Assembly: GCA_046331225.1 (NCBI GenBank)
Contig: JAXLRF010000014.1
Coordinates: 41,078 to 105,077, forward strand
Direction: 5' to 3'
Length of the DNA: 64,000 nucleotides
DNA from: VFMC01 sp046331225
GTDB taxonomy: Bacteria; Actinomycetota; Acidimicrobiia; Acidimicrobiales; Ilumatobacteraceae
The position numbers and the translations under genes were made by a program. How positions within the stretch are numbered: the stretch's first letter is position 1; every line of letters starts with the position of its first letter. The notes under the pieces are model-generated. The model was not told the DNA's origin. It saw only the letters and a list, made by a program, of their open reading frames with translations, and did not search any database. Below are positions 1 through 7,796 of the stretch, piece after piece.

Positions 1-948
1 CCGATCACCAACCTGCTCGAGACCTGGGCGATCCTGGTGATCCCGTTCGCCCTCGTGGTGGCGTTCGGCATCCTCGTGAAGGACCGGCGCCAGTCGCGGT
101 TGCTCGGCGCTGTGATGGTGCTGTTCCTGGTGTGCATCACGGCGTTCTCGATGTTCGCCGAGTCGAACGGCAACCCCGAGCTGTCGGCCCGTGGGGTCGA
201 CCAGTCGATCTCGACCACGCAGTCGGGCGGCAACATGGAGGGCAAGGAGGTGCGCCTCGGCACGAGCGCCTGCACGCTGTGGGCCGGCGCCACCACGGGC
301 ACCTCCAACGGGTCGGTCAACTGCATGCACGACTCGTTCACGCCGCTCGGCGGGCTCGCACCGATGTTCCACATGATGCTGGGCGAGGTGTCGCCCGGCG
401 GCATCGGTGTGGGGCTGATGGGCCTGCTCGTCAACGCGTTGCTCGGTGTGTTCATCGCCGGGCTGATGGTGGGGCGCACGCCCGAGTACCTCGGCAAGAA
501 GATCCAGGCCGCCGAGATGAAGCTCGTGACGCTGTACATCCTGGCGATGCCGATCGCGTTGCTCGGGTTCGCCGCTGCGTCGATGACGCTGGCGAGTGCC
601 GCCACCTACCAGCCGGGCCCTCATGGGCTGTCGGAGGTGCTCTACAACTTCGCCTCCGCGGCCAACAACAACGGGTCGGCCTTCGCGTTCCAGAACACCG
701 GCACCCCGTGGTACACGGTGACCCAGGGCCTGGCGATGCTGATCGGCCGGTTCTTCCTGATCGTGCCCGCCCTGGCGATCGCCGGGTCGTTGGCCGCCAA
801 GCCGAAGGTGCCCACCACTGCGGGCACGCTGCCCACCCACACCCCGCTGTTCGGCGCGCTGGTCACCGGTGTGGTGATCGTCGTCGCCGGTCTCACCTTC
901 TTCCCCGCCCTCGCACTGGGCCCGATCCTGGAGCACCTGTCGCTGTGA
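1..948 (+). CDS. kdpA: Potassium-transporting ATPase subunit KdpA, C-terminal part (truncated by window start)
   Basis: KdpA is the potassium-binding, channel-like subunit of the high-affinity KdpFABC pump in the cytoplasmic membrane. The frame is open from base 1, so about 315 residues of a protein that is usually 550-590 long are present. Visible family hallmarks are the serine/glycine-rich SANNNGSAF loop near position 660, which resembles a selectivity-filter loop, the GLMVGRTPEYLGKKI segment, and several hydrophobic membrane spans. It ends in a GTGA overlap with kdpB, so translation is probably coupled. Identity is secure; the start lies outside the window. Confidence 0.96.
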   Translation, partial: PITNLLETWAILVIPFALVVAFGILVKDRRQSRLLGAVMVLFLVCITAFSMFAESNGNPELSARGVDQSISTTQSGGNMEGKEVRLGTSACTLWAGATTGTSNGSVNCMHDSFTPLGGLAPMFHMMLGEVSPGGIGVGLMGLLVNALLGVFIAGLMVGRTPEYLGKKIQAAEMKLVTLYILAMPIALLGFAAASMTLASAATYQPGPHGLSEVLYNFASAANNNGSAFAFQNTGTPWYTVTQGLAMLIGRFFLIVPALAIAGSLAAKPKVPTTAGTLPTHTPLFGALVTGVVIVVAGLTFFPALALGPILEHLSL

Positions 949-3047
949 GTGCCACCGCCACCCTCGAACCCTCCGCTCCCCGCGCACCGAAGGTGCGCAC
1001 CAAGCCCTCGGCGTCGATCTTCGACCGCTCGATCGTCCGGTCGGCCGTCGTCGACTCGTGCCGCAAGCTCGACCCCCGGGTGCTCGCCAAGAACCCGGTG
1101 ATGTTCATCGTCGAGGTCGGCGCGGTGCTCACCACGGTGCTGTTCGTCCGCGACGCCGGCGACGCCGACACCCAGCAGAACGTGTTCGCCGCGCTCGTCG
1201 CCGGGTTCCTCTGGTTCACCGTGTTGTTCGCCAACTTCGCCGAGGCGATGGCCGAGGGCCGGGGGAAGGCCCAGGCCGCCACGCTCCGCGCCACCCGCGC
1301 GGACACCACCGCCACCGTGCTGCTGCCCGACGGCAGCACGGTCAGCCGGTCGTCGTCGGACCTCCAGGTCGGCGACCGGTGCGTCGTCGTCGCCGGCGAG
1401 GTGATCCCCGGCGACGGCGACGTGGTGGAGGGCATCGCGACCGTCGACGAGTCGGCGATCACCGGCGAGTCGGCCCCGGTGATCCGCGAGAGCGGCGGCG
1501 ACCGCAGTGCCGTCACCGGCGGCACCCGCGTGCTGAGCGACAGAATCGTCGTGCAGATCAGCGCGAAGCCGGGCGAGACGTTCCTCGACCGGATGATCTC
1601 GCTCGTCGAGGGTGCCGACCGGCAGAAGACACCGAACGAGATCGCGCTGTCGATCCTGCTCGCCGGCCTGACGATCGTGTTCCTGCTCGCCGTCGTCACG
1701 CTGCAGCCCTTCGCCATCCACAGCGGTGCCGAGCAGTCGATCATCGTGCTGGTCGCGCTGCTGGTGTGCCTGATCCCCACCACGATCGGCGGCCTGCTGT
1801 CGGCGATCGGCATCGCCGGCATGGACCGGCTGGTGCAGCGCAACGTGCTCGCGATGTCGGGGCGCGCGGTCGAGGCGGCCGGTGACGTGAGCACGCTGCT
1901 GCTCGACAAGACCGGCACGATCACCTTCGGCTCGCGCCAGGCGGCCGAGTTCATCCCGGTGCACGACACCACCGAGCTCGAGGTGGCGGAGGGCGCGCTC
2001 GTGTCCTCGCTGGCGGACGAGACGCCGGAAGGTCGGTCGATCGTCGACCTCGCCACCTCGACCCACGCCCTCGTCCCGATCGACCCGACCGGTGCCGAGC
2101 TCGTGCCGTTCACGGCACAGACCCGCATGTCGGGCATGGACCTGCCCGACGGCCGTCGCGTGCGCAAGGGCGCGGCCGACTCGGTGCGCCGCTTCGTCGA
2201 AACAGAGGGTGGCACCGTGCCGCTCGAGCTGCTGCCGATCGTCGAGGGCGTGTCGAAGGAGGGCGCGACGCCCCTGGTCGTGATCGATCAGCGACCCGGC
2301 GGTGTGTGGCGCGTGCTCGGCGTGATCCGGCTCAAGGACACCGTGAAGCCGGGCATGCGCGAGCGATTCGACGAGCTGCGGGCCATGGGCATCCGCACGG
2401 TGATGATCACGGGCGACAACCCGCTCACCGCCGCGGCGATCGCCGCCGAGGCAGGGGTCGACGACTTCCTGGCCGAGGCCACGCCCGAGGACAAGATGGC
2501 GCTGATCAAGCGCGAGCAGGCCGGCGGCAACCTGGTCGCGATGACCGGCGACGGCACCAACGACGCGCCGGCGCTCGCGCAGGCCGATGTGGGCGTGGCG
2601 ATGAACACGGGCACGCAGGCCGCGAAGGAGGCCGGCAACATGGTCGACCTCGACAGCAACCCGACCAAGCTCATCGAGATCGTCGAGGTGGGCAAGCAAC
2701 TGCTGATGACCCGCGGCTCGCTCACCACGTTCTCGATCGCCAACGACGTCGCGAAGTACTTCGCGATCATCCCGGCGATGTTCTCGGGTGTGCTGCCCGC
2801 GCTCGACCGGCTCAACGTGATGCAGTTGCACAGCCCGCGCACGGCGATCCTGTCGGCCGTCGTGTTCAACGCCCTCGTGATCATCGGGCTCGTCCCGCTC
2901 GCGTTGAAGGGCGTGCGGTTCCGCGCCGAGGCGGCCTCCGCCGTGCTCCGCCGCAACCTGCTCGTCTACGGCCTCGGCGGGGTGCTCGTCCCCTTCGTCG
3001 GCATCAAGCTCATCGACCTCGTCGTCGCTGCTCTGGGAGTGAACTGA
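945..3047 (+). CDS. kdpB: Potassium-transporting ATPase subunit B (P-type ATPase)
   Basis: KdpB hydrolyses ATP to drive potassium uptake by the Kdp complex. I start it at the GTG that overlaps the kdpA stop (GTGA), giving 700 residues, a usual KdpB length; the frame stays open far upstream but that part is antisense-like shadow over kdpA. Visible motifs are the actuator loop TGES, the phosphorylation motif DKTGTIT with Asp321, the hinge TGDNPLTA and the TGDGTNDAPAL loop, with hydrophobic spans on both sides. The next gene starts one base after the stop. Very confident. Confidence 0.97.
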   Translation: MSATATLEPSAPRAPKVRTKPSASIFDRSIVRSAVVDSCRKLDPRVLAKNPVMFIVEVGAVLTTVLFVRDAGDADTQQNVFAALVAGFLWFTVLFANFAEAMAEGRGKAQAATLRATRADTTATVLLPDGSTVSRSSSDLQVGDRCVVVAGEVIPGDGDVVEGIATVDESAITGESAPVIRESGGDRSAVTGGTRVLSDRIVVQISAKPGETFLDRMISLVEGADRQKTPNEIALSILLAGLTIVFLLAVVTLQPFAIHSGAEQSIIVLVALLVCLIPTTIGGLLSAIGIAGMDRLVQRNVLAMSGRAVEAAGDVSTLLLDKTGTITFGSRQAAEFIPVHDTTELEVAEGALVSSLADETPEGRSIVDLATSTHALVPIDPTGAELVPFTAQTRMSGMDLPDGRRVRKGAADSVRRFVETEGGTVPLELLPIVEGVSKEGATPLVVIDQRPGGVWRVLGVIRLKDTVKPGMRERFDELRAMGIRTVMITGDNPLTAAAIAAEAGVDDFLAEATPEDKMALIKREQAGGNLVAMTGDGTNDAPALAQADVGVAMNTGTQAAKEAGNMVDLDSNPTKLIEIVEVGKQLLMTRGSLTTFSIANDVAKYFAIIPAMFSGVLPALDRLNVMQLHSPRTAILSAVVFNALVIIGLVPLALKGVRFRAEAASAVLRRNLLVYGLGGVLVPFVGIKLIDLVVAALGVN

Positions 3048-3048
3048 C

Positions 3049-3639
3049 ATGCGCGTGTTCCTGCGTCAACTGACCCCGGCCCTGGTTGCCCTCGCCGTGT
3101 TCACGGTGCTGCTCGGGGTGGCGTATCCGCTCGTCACCACGGCCGTGGCCCAGGTCGCCTTCGGCGACAGGGCCGACGGCAGCACCGTCACACGCGACGG
3201 ACGCGTGGTCGGCAGCGAACTGCTCGGCCAGCCCTTCGTGTCGCCGCAGTACTTCCACCCCCGCCCGTCGGCGGCCGGCACCGGGTACGACGGCGCGGCC
3301 AGCTCGGGCTCGAACCTCGGCCCGCTGAACCCCGACCTGCTCGACGCCGTCGACCAGCGGGTGGCCGATTACCGCGCCGAGAACGGGCTCGCCGACGATG
3401 CCGAGGTGCCCGTGGACGCCGTCACGGCCTCGGCCTCGGGTCTCGATCCGCACATCTCGATCGCGAACGCCCGGCTGCAGGCGCCGCGGGTGGCCGAGGC
3501 CAGGGGGCTCACCGTCGCGCAGGTGCTCGACGTCGTCGAGGCCCACACCGACGGCCGTGCGTTCGGGGTGCTCGGCGAGCCGGGCGTGAACGTGCTGACC
3601 ACCAACCTCGCGCTGGACGACCTCGTCTCGGCCGGGTGA
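3049..3639 (+). CDS. kdpC: Potassium-transporting ATPase subunit KdpC
   Basis: KdpC is the single-span accessory subunit that stabilises the Kdp complex and helps nucleotide binding by KdpB. The 196-residue product has one N-terminal membrane span (about residues 8-30), then the family segments QPFVSPQYFHPRPSA and SGSNLGPLNP, and the C-terminal VNVLTTNLALD. Length is normal. It lies one base after kdpB and ten bases before kdpD, so it sits inside one operon. Confidence 0.97.
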   Translation: MRVFLRQLTPALVALAVFTVLLGVAYPLVTTAVAQVAFGDRADGSTVTRDGRVVGSELLGQPFVSPQYFHPRPSAAGTGYDGAASSGSNLGPLNPDLLDAVDQRVADYRAENGLADDAEVPVDAVTASASGLDPHISIANARLQAPRVAEARGLTVAQVLDVVEAHTDGRAFGVLGEPGVNVLTTNLALDDLVSAG

Positions 3640-3649
3640 GACTCCGGCG

Positions 3650-6238
3650 ATGGCGCGCGGGCAGCTCCGCATCTACCTCGGTGCCTCGCCGGGCGTCGGC
3701 AAGACGTTCGCGATGCTCAACGAGGGCCGCCGCCGCGCCGAGCGCGGCACCGACGTGGTGGTGGGCATCGTCGAGACGCACGGCCGCGAGCAGACCGCCG
3801 CCCAGATCGGCGACCTCGAGGTGGTGCCCCGTCGGACGGTCGAACACCGTGGCGCCGTGCTCACCGAGATGGACCTCGACGCTGTCCTGGCCCGGCGACC
3901 GCGGGTGGTGCTGGTGGACGAGTTCGCGCACACCAACGCGCCGGGGAGCCGGTACGAGAAGCGGTGGCAGGACGTCGAGGCGATCCTCGACGCCGGCATC
4001 GACGTCATCTCGACGCTCAACGTGCAACACCTCGAGTCGCTCAACGACGTGATCGCCCGGATCACCGGCACCGTGCAGCGCGAGACCGTGCCCGACGCGG
4101 TGGTGCGCCGCGCCGACCAGATCGAGCTGGTCGACATGTCGCCCGAGGCGCTGCGCCGCCGGATGGCGCACGGCAACATCTACCCGGCCGAGCGCATCGA
4201 CGCCGCACTCGGCAACTTCTTCCGGCCCGGCAACCTCGGCGCGCTGCGCGAGCTGGCGCTGCTGTGGGTGGCCGACCGGGTGGAGGAGTCGCTGTCGGCC
4301 TACCTGGCCCAGCACGGCATCGCCGACGCGTGGGAGACGCGCGAGCGGGTGGTCGTGGGCCTGAGCGGTGCGCCGGGCGGCGACGCGCTGATCCGACGTG
4401 CAGCCCGCATCGCCGGTCGCGTCGGCGGCGACCTCGTCGGGGTGCACGTCGTGAGCGACGACGGGCTCACCCGCGACGACACCGCGGCGATCGCCGCGCA
4501 ACGGGCGCTCGTCGAGTCGCTCGGTGGGAGGTCGCACGAGGTGGTCGGCCACGACCGTGCCGAGGCGCTCGTCGAGTTCGCCCGGCGTGAGAAGGCCACC
4601 CAGTTGGTGATCGGTGCGACCGCCCGCAATCGCCGCTACGAGCTGTGGAACGGGTCGTTCGTGTCGAAGGTGACGCACCTCGCTCGCGACGTCGACGTGC
4701 ACGTGATCGGCCGCGGTGACGACGATCGACCCGCACCGACGACCCACGGCGCTCGGCGTCGGCGTCGGTGGGCGATCGACGTGCGACGGCAGGCCGCGGC
4801 CTGGACGTTGATGCTGCTCGGCCTGCCTGCGCTCACCGCTGTGTTCCACACGATCCACGACGAGGGCGTGCCGACCGAGCTCGACCTGCCGACCGTGCTG
4901 CTCGTGTTCCTGGTGCTGACCGTCGCCGTGGCCGCCGTCGGCGGGATGGTGACCGGCACGGTGTGCGCCGTCGCCGGCTCGCTGCTCGTGAACTGGTGGT
5001 TCGTCGAACCACGGTTCACCTTCACGATCGCCGAAGGACGCAACCTGATCGCGCTGGTGGTGTTCGTGGCCGTGGCACTGGTCGTCGGTGCCGTGGTCGA
5101 CGCCGCGGCCAGGAGGGCACTCGAGGCCCGCCGCGCCCGCGCAGAGGCCGAGGCGCTGGCGCGCAGCGCGACCAGCCTCGCCACCGACCCGGATCCCGTG
5201 CCCGCGCTGCTCGACGAGATCCGCCGCACGATGGTCCTCGACGCAGTGCGGCTCGCGACCGTCGACGCCGACGGTCGCCCGGTCGTGATCGCCGAGCGGG
5301 GCGCCGGCACGGGTGTCGACCTCTCGGTGCCCGATGCGATCATCGAGCTGCGACCCGACGACGAGGGCCGCAGCCGTCGGCTGGTCGCCGCCGGACGACG
5401 GCTCTCGAACGACGACCGGCGCGTGCTCACCACCCTCGCCGAGCAACTGGTGGTGGCGGCCGACACCGAGCGGCTCGGCCGCGAGGCGGCGGCTGCCGAG
5501 CGCCTGAGCGAGGTCGACGCGGTGCGCACCGCGTTGCTGCGTGCCGTGTCGCACGACCTGCGCACACCGCTCGCGACGATCAAGGCGCTCGTGTCGGGCG
5601 TGCTCGACCCGAGTGCGCACTGGAGCGACGAGCAGCTGCGCGAGGCACTCGTCTCGGTGGACCACGAGACCGACCGGTTGAACCGGCTGGTGGGCAACCT
5701 GCTCGACGCGAGCCGCCTGCAGATCGGCGCGCTCGCCGTGCACCCGCGCCGGTGCGCCGCGTCGGAGATCGTCGACGGCGCGCTGCGCAGCTTGGGTGCC
5801 GATGCCGAGCACGTCGTGTGGGACCCCGACGACGACGAGCTCGTCGACGTGGTGGCCGACCCGGCGCTCGCCGAGCGCAGCCTCGCCAACGTGGTCGGCA
5901 ACGCCGTCCGCTACGGCGCATCGCGCGGTCCGGTCCGCGTCGCGGTGCAACGGGTGCACGACGAGGTGCACGTGCGTGTGGTCGACCGCGGTCCGGGCAT
6001 CCCCGTGTCGCAACGCGACCAAGTGCTCGCGCCGTTCCAACGCCTCGGCGACACCCACACGTCCGACGGGGTGGGCCTCGGCCTCGCGATCGCGCAGGGG
6101 TTCCTCGAGGCGATGGGTGGCCGGCTCGAGCTGGACGACACCCCGGGCGGTGGGCTGACGGCCACACTCGTGCTGCCGCACGCGCCCGGCGACGGGGCCG
6201 AAGCGGGGGCCGGCGAGGCGATGGAGGACGACCGATGA
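3650..6238 (+). CDS. kdpD: Sensor histidine kinase KdpD (first copy)
   Basis: KdpD senses potassium limitation or ionic stress and controls phosphorylation of KdpE. The 862-residue protein has the complete family layout: N-terminal KdpD domain with Walker A GASPGVGKT (Lys18), a universal-stress-like domain (about 245-365), four closely spaced membrane spans (DUF4118, about 385-490), a GAF-like segment, a dimerisation domain with the phosphorylated histidine in AVSHDLRTP (His635), and an ATPase domain with GVGLGLAI. It overlaps kdpE by ATGA. Compare the second copy at 7793, which lacks the Walker lysine. Confidence 0.96.
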   Translation: MARGQLRIYLGASPGVGKTFAMLNEGRRRAERGTDVVVGIVETHGREQTAAQIGDLEVVPRRTVEHRGAVLTEMDLDAVLARRPRVVLVDEFAHTNAPGSRYEKRWQDVEAILDAGIDVISTLNVQHLESLNDVIARITGTVQRETVPDAVVRRADQIELVDMSPEALRRRMAHGNIYPAERIDAALGNFFRPGNLGALRELALLWVADRVEESLSAYLAQHGIADAWETRERVVVGLSGAPGGDALIRRAARIAGRVGGDLVGVHVVSDDGLTRDDTAAIAAQRALVESLGGRSHEVVGHDRAEALVEFARREKATQLVIGATARNRRYELWNGSFVSKVTHLARDVDVHVIGRGDDDRPAPTTHGARRRRRWAIDVRRQAAAWTLMLLGLPALTAVFHTIHDEGVPTELDLPTVLLVFLVLTVAVAAVGGMVTGTVCAVAGSLLVNWWFVEPRFTFTIAEGRNLIALVVFVAVALVVGAVVDAAARRALEARRARAEAEALARSATSLATDPDPVPALLDEIRRTMVLDAVRLATVDADGRPVVIAERGAGTGVDLSVPDAIIELRPDDEGRSRRLVAAGRRLSNDDRRVLTTLAEQLVVAADTERLGREAAAAERLSEVDAVRTALLRAVSHDLRTPLATIKALVSGVLDPSAHWSDEQLREALVSVDHETDRLNRLVGNLLDASRLQIGALAVHPRRCAASEIVDGALRSLGADAEHVVWDPDDDELVDVVADPALAERSLANVVGNAVRYGASRGPVRVAVQRVHDEVHVRVVDRGPGIPVSQRDQVLAPFQRLGDTHTSDGVGLGLAIAQGFLEAMGGRLELDDTPGGGLTATLVLPHAPGDGAEAGAGEAMEDDR

Positions 6239-6957
6239 CGCGAGTGCTGGTGGTGGACGACGAGGTGTCGATCCGCAAGGCCTTGTCGCTCAACCTCGCC
6301 ACCCGTGGGTACGAGGTCGTGCTGGCCGACAGCGGCGAGGCCGCGATGCAGGCCGTCGCGGCCGAGCACCCCGACATCGTGCTGCTCGACCTCGGGCTGC
6401 CGGGCATCGACGGCATCGGCACGCTCGAGGCGTTGCGCGGCTGGACCCAGGTGCCGGTGATCGTGCTGACCGTACGCGACGACGAGGCGTCGAAGATCGC
6501 GGCCCTCGACGCCGGTGCCGACGACTACATCACCAAGCCGTTCTCGATGGGCGAGCTGCTCGCCCGGCTGCGCGCCGCGCTGCGCCGCGCCCCCGACGCA
6601 CCGACCGAATCGCCGACCGTCGTGGCGGATCACTTCCGGCTCGACCTGCAGGCCCATCGCGCCTTCGTCACCGGTGTCGGCGGACCCGACGGCGACGGTG
6701 AGGACGAGGTGCGCCTGACGCCGACGGAGTGGTCGATCGTGTCGTACCTCGGGCGCAACCCGGGGCGGCTGATCACGCACCGCCAGCTCGTCACCGCCGT
6801 GTGGGGCCCGACGTACGACCCCGACCCCAATCTGTTGCGTGTGCACATGGCGCACATCCGTCGCAAGCTCGAGGCCGACGCCTCGCGGCCGCGGCACTTC
6901 ATCACCGACTCGGGCGTCGGCTACCGCTTCGAGCCCACCGCCGACCCGGGGCGCTAA
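6235..6957 (+). CDS. kdpE: Response regulator KdpE (first copy)
   Basis: OmpR/PhoB-type regulator that activates kdp transcription when phosphorylated by KdpD. The 240-residue protein has a receiver domain with acidic pocket VVDDE (Asp8, Asp9), phosphoacceptor Asp52 in LLDLGLPG and the conserved lysine in YITKPFSMGE, followed by a winged-helix DNA-binding domain with LTPTEW and HMAHIRRKLE. It starts inside the kdpD stop codon (ATGA). Its stop codon lies within a conserved 27-nt element that may be a KdpE operator for the next unit. Confidence 0.95.
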   Translation: MTRVLVVDDEVSIRKALSLNLATRGYEVVLADSGEAAMQAVAAEHPDIVLLDLGLPGIDGIGTLEALRGWTQVPVIVLTVRDDEASKIAALDAGADDYITKPFSMGELLARLRAALRRAPDAPTESPTVVADHFRLDLQAHRAFVTGVGGPDGDGEDEVRLTPTEWSIVSYLGRNPGRLITHRQLVTAVWGPTYDPDPNLLRVHMAHIRRKLEADASRPRHFITDSGVGYRFEPTADPGR

Positions 6958-6976
6958 GAATCCGATAACGCTCACG
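6950..6976 (+). promoter_or_regulatory. Candidate KdpE operator/promoter, copy 1
   Basis: The element begins GGCGCTAAGA and ends around TAACGCTCACG. It is closely matched by the element at 10969-10995, in the same position after a kdpE gene and before a potassium-related unit. It lies 26 bases before the DUF4118 gene. That KdpE binds it is inference from the matched context. Confidence 0.5.
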
Positions 6977-7001
6977 CCCGGCCGCGCAGGGCGGGATACA
7001 G

Positions 7002-7796
7002 ATGGTGTCCATGAGCACGAAGGCGCCCACTTCCTCGCCGCTGTTGCGATTCCTCCCGCCCTCGCAGGGCGAACGCCTGCGCCGCGCGCTGGTGGTCGCC
7101 GGGCCGATCGCGGTGGCCGGTGTGGCCTGGGCCTCGACCAGCGTGCGCGGCACGATGGCGATCGCCAACGTCGCGCTCGTGATGGCCGCGATCACGGTGG
7201 CCGTCGCGGTGGTGAGCTGGAAGGCAGGCCTGTCCACGTCGGTGGTGGCCGCCCTGTCGCTCAACTTCTTCCACACACAGCCGGTGCACTCGCTGCGCAT
7301 CACCCAGGGCGCCGACGTCCTGGCCGTCGTGCTGCTCGCGACGATCGGCATCGCGGCCAGCGCCGCCACCGCCATCCGCGTGCGGGCCTTCGCCCACGAG
7401 CACGTCGCCGTCAAGGCGGCCGAGGGCCGCAGCCTGCTCGTCACCGCCGGGTCGCAGAACCGCCCCGTCGACGTGGTGTGGATCGAGGCCGTGCGCGCCG
7501 CCTGCGCCGGGCTGTCGCTCGTCGACTGCCGCATCGAGCCCACCGGTTCGTCGCGACTGCCGTCGATCGCGCGCCAGCGCGCCGACGTCGACGGTGCCAA
7601 CACGTTCGTGCTGCCCGAGAGCGGTGCGGTCATCTCGATGCGCGACCCGCGTCACCCGGTGCAGGTGGTGCTCACGCCCCGACCGGGCATGGGGTCGCTC
7701 GAAGTCGATCGCCGTGCGGTGATGTCCTTCGTCGACCAGCTCGAACTGGTGCTCGACAGCGCCGTCGTGGGTGGGGTGGTCCGCGGCACACTGTGA
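7002..7796 (+). CDS. Free-standing DUF4118 (KdpD-type membrane) protein
   Basis: The 264-residue protein corresponds to the four-span membrane module of KdpD without its Walker A domain, stress domain or kinase. Four hydrophobic spans lie at about residues 26-130 (GPIAVAGVAWAS, IANVALVMAAITVAVAVVSW, VVAALSLNFFH, LAVVLLATIGIAASAA), followed by a soluble GAF-like tail of about 120 residues. A second ATG nine bases downstream is an alternative start. It overlaps the following kdpD by GTGA, so it is co-translated with the second KdpD/KdpE pair and may supply or modify membrane sensing. Function unknown. Confidence 0.8.
   Translation: MVSMSTKAPTSSPLLRFLPPSQGERLRRALVVAGPIAVAGVAWASTSVRGTMAIANVALVMAAITVAVAVVSWKAGLSTSVVAALSLNFFHTQPVHSLRITQGADVLAVVLLATIGIAASAATAIRVRAFAHEHVAVKAAEGRSLLVTAGSQNRPVDVVWIEAVRAACAGLSLVDCRIEPTGSSRLPSIARQRADVDGANTFVLPESGAVISMRDPRHPVQVVLTPRPGMGSLEVDRRAVMSFVDQLELVLDSAVVGGVVRGTL

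Noticed and set aside
642..3050. Very long open frames antisense to real genes (for example 642-3050 and 31733-35932 on the - strand)
   Set aside because: They lie opposite well-identified genes, have Arg/His/Ala-biased composition with no motifs, and arise from high GC content.
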